Assembly: GCF_027913035.1 (NCBI RefSeq)
Contig: NZ_CP115775.1
Span: 434,001 to 498,000 of the forward strand
Reading direction: 5' to 3'
DNA: 64,000 bases
Origin: Paracoccus albus
GTDB lineage: Bacteria; Pseudomonadota; Alphaproteobacteria; Rhodobacterales; Rhodobacteraceae
Shown: positions 60,268 through 64,000 of the stretch, in pieces
How the letters are laid out: every line of letters starts with the position of its first letter
How positions within the stretch are numbered: the first letter of the stretch is position 1
The notes under the pieces: generated by a model
Told to the model about the DNA's origin: nothing
Databases searched by the model: none
The model's input: only the letters and a program-made list of their open reading frames with translations
Position numbers and translations under genes: made by a program

Positions 60268-60936
60268 ATGCGTAATCTACTTGGAATGACTGCCGTCGCG
60301 TCTATGGCTCTGGCTGGTTCGGCTTTCGCCCAGACGATGGCCACAGCCGGTACTGATCTGAACATGCGCGCGGGCCCCGGTGTCCAGCACGAGGTCACTG
60401 GCGTGATCGCCGGTGGTGATGAAGTGACGGTCAATGGCTGTATTGAATCGGCAAACTGGTGCGAAGTCGTTTACAATGATATGACCGGCTGGGCATATGG
60501 AGACTATATCGCGGCCAAGGTTGGTGAAGAATTCCTGCCGATCTATCCCAACCGCGAAGAAGTCAATGTAACGGTGATTGAAGCGCCCGAGATTGACGAG
60601 GCCGAGCAGGGCCAGAACGCCGCAGTCGGTGGCGCAACGGGTGCCGCTATGGGTGCGCTGATCGCAGGGCCGCTGGGTGCCATCGTCGGTGCCACAGCCG
60701 GTACGGCCGCCGGCGCCACAGCGACAGAGCCGACGCAGGAGGTCACAACCTATATCGAGGCGAACCCGCAAGAGCCGGTGATCCTTGATGGAGAGGTCGT
60801 GGTCGGCGCGGGCGTCCCGGAAGAGGTGACGCTGTATGAGGTGCCGGATGCGCCTGAATACCGCTATGTCACGATCAACGGGCAGCAGGTTCTGGTGAAC
60901 CCCGAGAACCGCCAGATCATCTATATCTACCGCTGA
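60268..60936 (+). CDS. secreted SH3-domain protein with DUF1236-type C-terminus
   Basis: The 222-residue product has a signal peptide (VASMALAGSAFA-QT). An SH3b domain, TDLNMRAGPGVQHEVTGVIA and CIESANWCEVVYNDMTGWAY, lies near residues 28-85. A glycine-zipper-like hydrophobic stretch follows (GGATGAAMGALIAGPLGAIV), then a C-terminal DUF1236-type segment with YRYVTINGQQVLVNPENRQI. Periplasmic or outer-membrane location is likely. A strong AAAAGGAG site fixes the start. A terminator follows. Confidence 0.82.
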   Translation: MRNLLGMTAVASMALAGSAFAQTMATAGTDLNMRAGPGVQHEVTGVIAGGDEVTVNGCIESANWCEVVYNDMTGWAYGDYIAAKVGEEFLPIYPNREEVNVTVIEAPEIDEAEQGQNAAVGGATGAAMGALIAGPLGAIVGATAGTAAGATATEPTQEVTTYIEANPQEPVILDGEVVVGAGVPEEVTLYEVPDAPEYRYVTINGQQVLVNPENRQIIYIYR

Positions 60937-60958
60937 TCCGGTTTGAAGTCAGCATTGG

Positions 60959-60984
60959 GGCGGGGCACATTGTGTCCCGCCTTT
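60959..60984 (+). terminator. rho-independent terminator after the SH3/DUF1236 gene
   Basis: GGCGGGGCACA and TGTGTCCCGCC form an 11-bp stem (one G-U pair) around one base, followed by TTT. It sits next to the end of the convergent peptidase gene. Confidence 0.75.
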
Positions 60985-60985
60985 G

Positions 60986-61969
60986 CTATAGTTGCGACCA
61001 GCAAGGCTGAAGATCGCCGGCCTTCGGGGTTGCTGCGTGAACCCCCCGCGCGATGGCCCGTGCAAGCGTCGATGCGGCTGCGTGGCCCAGTTGAAATGGT
61101 GTGACGACGGGGTCAGGCAGATCCTTTGCCCCGGTCGAGACTGCAAAAACCAGATCGCCATCGAATGGGGTGTGGCTTGGCACCAGAGCGCGGGCCATCC
61201 CGTCATGCGCGGCCGTTGCCATGCGCTGAAGCGCCGGTTTGCTCAGCTTTGCGTCGGTGGCGACGATCGCAATGGTGGTCGCTTCGCCCAGTTGCTTCTC
61301 AGGCAGGAATTCCGCGCCCGGATCCGCCTGTTGTGAAATGCCCAGCCCCCCGAACTCATCGCCCAATTCCCAAGGTGCGGCCCAGAACTGTCGCCTGCCG
61401 GGTGCAACGGCAGAGCCAAGGGCATTGACCACCACCAACGCGCCGACCGTGATGCCACAGTCCAGCACGGCGGAGGCGGATCCCAAACCGCCCTTGAGTT
61501 GCCGCGTCATCGCGCCGGTTCCGGCACCGTTCGTGCCGATGGCGAAATCAAGCGCGGCATTGCTCAGTGCCGCGCGTCCAAGGTTGGAATATGGGTTTTC
61601 AGTCCATTGCTTATCGCCACCATTCGTCAGGTCGAACACGATCGCACCCGGCACAATGGGCACCCTTACTGTTCCGACCTCGAACCCACGGCCCTGGGCG
61701 CGCAACCCGTCCATCACGCCATCACCCGCTGCAAGACCGAAGGCAGAGCCGCCTGACAGGAAGATCGCGTCGACCTCTTGCACCAGTTTGTCGGGCGCCA
61801 GCAGGTCGGTGTCGCGCGTGCCCGGCGCACCGCCCATCACATGAACGGCGGCGGCAAAAGGTGCATCGCCGCATAGAACGGTCGTCCCGGAACGCAGATG
61901 GTCGTCACTGGCATTGCCGACCTGCAGCCCGGTGACGTCGGTGATCAGGTTTCGCTTTCCACGCTGCAT
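60986..61969 (-). CDS. P1-family peptidase (DmpA/BapA-like aminopeptidase)
   Basis: The 327-residue member of the Ntn-fold DmpA family self-cleaves to expose a serine or threonine nucleophile. The opening RNLITDVTGLQVGNASDDHL, then GTTVLCGDAPFAAAVHVMGG and FLSGGSAFGLAAGDGVMDGL, are diagnostic. The predicted cleavage is at GGLG-SASAVLDCGITV. Members hydrolyse D- or beta-amino-acid peptides. The start at 61969 has GGAGG upstream. Confidence 0.88.
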   Translation of the reverse strand: MQRGKRNLITDVTGLQVGNASDDHLRSGTTVLCGDAPFAAAVHVMGGAPGTRDTDLLAPDKLVQEVDAIFLSGGSAFGLAAGDGVMDGLRAQGRGFEVGTVRVPIVPGAIVFDLTNGGDKQWTENPYSNLGRAALSNAALDFAIGTNGAGTGAMTRQLKGGLGSASAVLDCGITVGALVVVNALGSAVAPGRRQFWAAPWELGDEFGGLGISQQADPGAEFLPEKQLGEATTIAIVATDAKLSKPALQRMATAAHDGMARALVPSHTPFDGDLVFAVSTGAKDLPDPVVTPFQLGHAAASTLARAIARGVHAATPKAGDLQPCWSQL

Positions 61970-62087
61970 CCTCGGCCTCCGATGCTGTTTTCTGCGGTCA
62001 ATGTGACGGCGTTTTTAAGGCGGGGCAAGTCGAGCAAGGCAGGCTCGATGTATCGGAGGGTGTGGATGGTAAGGTATGCGAAAACGA

Positions 62088-62120
62088 AGAAGGGGCAGGG
62101 CCCACGGCCCCGCCCCCTTC
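62088..62120 (-). terminator. rho-independent terminator after tctA
   Basis: GAAGGGGC and GCCCCCTTC outer stem with inner GGGCC/GGCCC around CAC. On the minus strand it is followed by GTTTTC. It lies 19 bases past the tctA stop. Confidence 0.75.
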
Positions 62121-62138
62121 AGTTGATTTGCCTAGATA

Positions 62139-63665
62139 TCAGTCCCCGACCATGGTCGGATCGCTCTCTGGCATGGGCGGCTTCTTCAGCAACCGGCGCA
62201 GGAAGATGGGCGCGATGAAGCCCAGAATCGCTGCGATCCACAGGCCGATGGCGATGGGGGTGCTGAACAGATAGGTCCAGTCGCCATTGGACAGCACCAT
62301 CGCCCGGCGCAGGTTGTCCTCCATCGCATTGCCCAGAAGAATGCCCAGGATGACAGGCACGGTCGGTATGTCCAGCTTGCGCATGACATACCCAAGCACA
62401 CCGAAGCCAACCATCATCAGCATGTCGAAGCTGGACCCGGTCAGTGAGTAGATGCCGACGAAGGCGATCATGGTCACGCCCGGCAGCAGGACCCATGCTG
62501 GCACCGACAGGATATGCACGAACACCTTGACCATCGGCACGTTCATCAGAAGCAGAACGATATTCGCGATCAGCAGAGAGGCGATCAGCGACCAGATAAC
62601 CTCTGGCCGTTCGGTGAACAGCAGCGGTCCGGGCGTGATATTCAGCGTCAGAAGAAGCGCCAGCAGAACAGCCGTGGTGCCCGATCCAGGCACACCAAGC
62701 GTCAGCATCGGAACCAGGGCACCGCCAGCGGCAGAGTTGTTGCCAGCTTCTGGTGCTGCCACGCCTTTTGGGTTGCCCTTGCCGAAGGTGTCCTTGTCGC
62801 GAGCGATCGACTTCTCGGACATATAGGCAAGGAACGATCCCAGCGAGGCGCCCGCACCCGGCAGAACGCCCGCGATGAAGCCGATGCCGGTTCCGCGCAG
62901 CATGGCACCTGATGTGCGCTTCAGCATCTTCCAAGGCACAAGAATCTTGCCCAGCTTCACGCCGATGGCACTGTCCTTGCCGTGGGTTTCGATGAAGAAG
63001 AAAATCTCTGCCACGGCGAAAAGGCCAACGATGGCGACAAGGAAGTCTATGCCATCCTGCAGGTGCAGGTCACCGAAGGTGAAACGCGGCATACCCGTTG
63101 TCTTGTCCAGCCCGACCATTGCAAGCGCCAGACCGATGGACGCGGACAAAGCAGCTTTCGCCTGATTGTTCGAACCCATTCCGCCAAGCGTGCAGAATGC
63201 GAGCATATAAAGCGCGAAATACTCTGCCGGGCCGAATTTATAGGCCACACCGGCAAGGTAGGGGGCGAAGATCATCAGGCCGATGGTGGCAAGGAACGCT
63301 CCGACAAAGGATGCCACCCCTGACACGACAAGCGCCTCTCCGGCCATGCCTTGTCGCGCCATCGGATAGCCGTCCAGCGTGGTCATCATCGCAGGCTCGT
63401 CACCCGGGATGTTCAGCAGGATCGAACTGATCCGCCCGCCATACATCGCACCGTAATAGACCGACGTCAGCAGGACGAGCGCCGATATCGCATCCAGACC
63501 CATCGAGAACGAGATCGGGATCAGCAGGGCCACGCCGTTGGACGGGCCAAGCCCCGGCAATGCGCCGATGATCGTGCCGACAAAGGCGCCTATGATCGCC
63601 AGCAGCAGGGTGAACGGTGTCAGGGCAAGGCCAAAGCCCATCGCAAGGTTTGATAGCGTTTCCAT
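62139..63665 (-). CDS. tctA: tripartite tricarboxylate transporter large membrane subunit TctA
   Basis: The 508-residue integral membrane protein has around a dozen helices. It carries the two inverted family motifs GALPGLGPSNGVALLIPISF near residues 34-53 and GVLPGAGASLGSFLAYMSEK near 263-282, and NSAAGGALVPMLTLGVPGSG. It is the channel of a TTT-type uptake system that also needs TctB and a periplasmic TctC. It is three bases downstream of tctB in the same operon. No tctC is visible within the window; it may lie beyond the right edge. Confidence 0.94.
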   Translation of the reverse strand: METLSNLAMGFGLALTPFTLLLAIIGAFVGTIIGALPGLGPSNGVALLIPISFSMGLDAISALVLLTSVYYGAMYGGRISSILLNIPGDEPAMMTTLDGYPMARQGMAGEALVVSGVASFVGAFLATIGLMIFAPYLAGVAYKFGPAEYFALYMLAFCTLGGMGSNNQAKAALSASIGLALAMVGLDKTTGMPRFTFGDLHLQDGIDFLVAIVGLFAVAEIFFFIETHGKDSAIGVKLGKILVPWKMLKRTSGAMLRGTGIGFIAGVLPGAGASLGSFLAYMSEKSIARDKDTFGKGNPKGVAAPEAGNNSAAGGALVPMLTLGVPGSGTTAVLLALLLTLNITPGPLLFTERPEVIWSLIASLLIANIVLLLMNVPMVKVFVHILSVPAWVLLPGVTMIAFVGIYSLTGSSFDMLMMVGFGVLGYVMRKLDIPTVPVILGILLGNAMEDNLRRAMVLSNGDWTYLFSTPIAIGLWIAAILGFIAPIFLRRLLKKPPMPESDPTMVGD

Positions 63666-63668
63666 GTT

Positions 63669-64000
63669 CTACATCCCCCATCCGACGGGAAGCCCGCGCA
63701 GGCTAAGTCCAAGCACCAGGCGGAACATGACCCAAAGGCCGATCCCAAGACCGACACCCGTAATGGCCGCACGCAGCGGTTTGCCACCGATCTGCCAGCT
63801 GAGAATCCCCGATGCGATTGCCGTCGGAATGATGAATCCAAGAGGCGAAATCGCGTAGGCATAGGCGATCAGCACAACAAGCGCGATTCCAAGCTGCGCC
63901 AGCATCGGACCTGTCGGCCATTCCGCCTCTGGGTCGGGGCGCAGGATCATGACCAGCGAGCTGACAATCATCACCGTCGCGATCATATAAGGGAACAGGC
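63669..64000 (-). CDS. tctB: tripartite tricarboxylate transporter small subunit TctB, N-terminus cut by window edge
   Basis: The frame is open from the right edge to a stop at 63669, so at least 110 residues are present and the start is outside. An in-frame ATG at 63984-63986 exists but is probably internal: the preceding codons read LFPYMIATVM, the usual start of the first helix in TctB. Four hydrophobic helices are visible, among them LAQLGIALVVLIAYAYAIS and AAITGVGLGIGLWVMFRLVL. TctB is the small membrane subunit working with TctA. Confidence 0.85.
   Translation of the reverse strand, partial: LFPYMIATVMIVSSLVMILRPDPEAEWPTGPMLAQLGIALVVLIAYAYAISPLGFIIPTAIASGILSWQIGGKPLRAAITGVGLGIGLWVMFRLVLGLSLRGLPVGWGM

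Overview
The window looks like chromosomal DNA of a Rhodobacterales alphaproteobacterium, closest in style to Paracoccus. The base composition is about 60% G+C. The basis is family knowledge: the secE-nusG-rplKAJL-rpoBC block, a dusB-ntrBC-ntrYX operon, a Zur-type regulator, phosphatidylcholine synthase, a DUF1013/TrcR cell-cycle regulator next to an RNase T2, a COQ9-family gene beside rpsU, and a GAAC-N7-GAAC LexA box at uvrA. Most of the window is core genome, and no gene-free stretch is longer than about 260 bases.

Layout, left to right. (1) 1-2.1 kb: a DUF533 gene (cut by the left edge) divergent from tuf. (2) 2.2-8.4 kb: an accessory stretch with three sulfotransferase-like genes, a remnant of a VOC (glyoxalase-fold) gene fused into the start of a GFA-family gene, a DUF892 stress protein, an ABC exporter and tRNA-Trp. 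(3) 8.5-20.6 kb: secE, nusG, rplK, rplA, rplJ, rplL, rpoB and rpoC with candidate L1 and L10 autoregulatory leaders. (4) 20.8-28.8 kb: lon, tRNA-Val, phosphatidylcholine synthase, a lone peptide-binding lipid/periplasmic protein, a lytic transglycosylase, a Lys/Ala/Arg-rich protein and an L,D-transpeptidase. (5) 28.9-34.5 kb: uvrA with an SOS box, a second GFA gene, tadA, an rluB-like pseudouridine synthase with a long Arg/Gly tail, and a short hemP. (6) 34.6-37.7 kb: the zinc uptake locus znuA / zur-znuC-znuB with two Zur-like operators between the divergent arms. (7) 37.8-41.8 kb: a small poly-Asp secreted protein, a YjbF/YjbH exopolysaccharide-type pair and a COG3650 lipoprotein. (8) 42.0-49.3 kb: dusB-ntrB-ntrC-ntrY-ntrX. 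(9) 49.4-57.9 kb: cell-wall, DNA repair, ribosome and cell-cycle genes (MltB, an unknown conserved protein, YbaK, recO, a META lipoprotein, rpsU, COQ9, quinone oxidoreductase, RNase T2, TrcR), then a frameshifted SH3-domain gene. (10) 58.0-64.0 kb: succinate-semialdehyde dehydrogenase, an SRPBCC protein, an SH3 protein, a P1-family peptidase, and tctA/tctB (cut by the right edge).

Functional themes are gene expression machinery, nitrogen and redox two-component control, zinc homeostasis, envelope remodelling and DNA repair. I found no CRISPR array, prophage, insertion sequence or obvious defence system, and I do not claim a wholly new system. The observations most worth following are: two near-identical copies of a hairpin-plus-25-nt box, both at convergent gene ends; a second hairpin repeat shared by the 3' flanks of tuf and rpoB; an SD-overlapping palindrome in front of an orphan hemP; a VOC N-terminus retained as a leader ORF for a GFA gene; the frameshift near 56863; and the sulfotransferase-like cluster inserted around tuf and tRNA-Trp.
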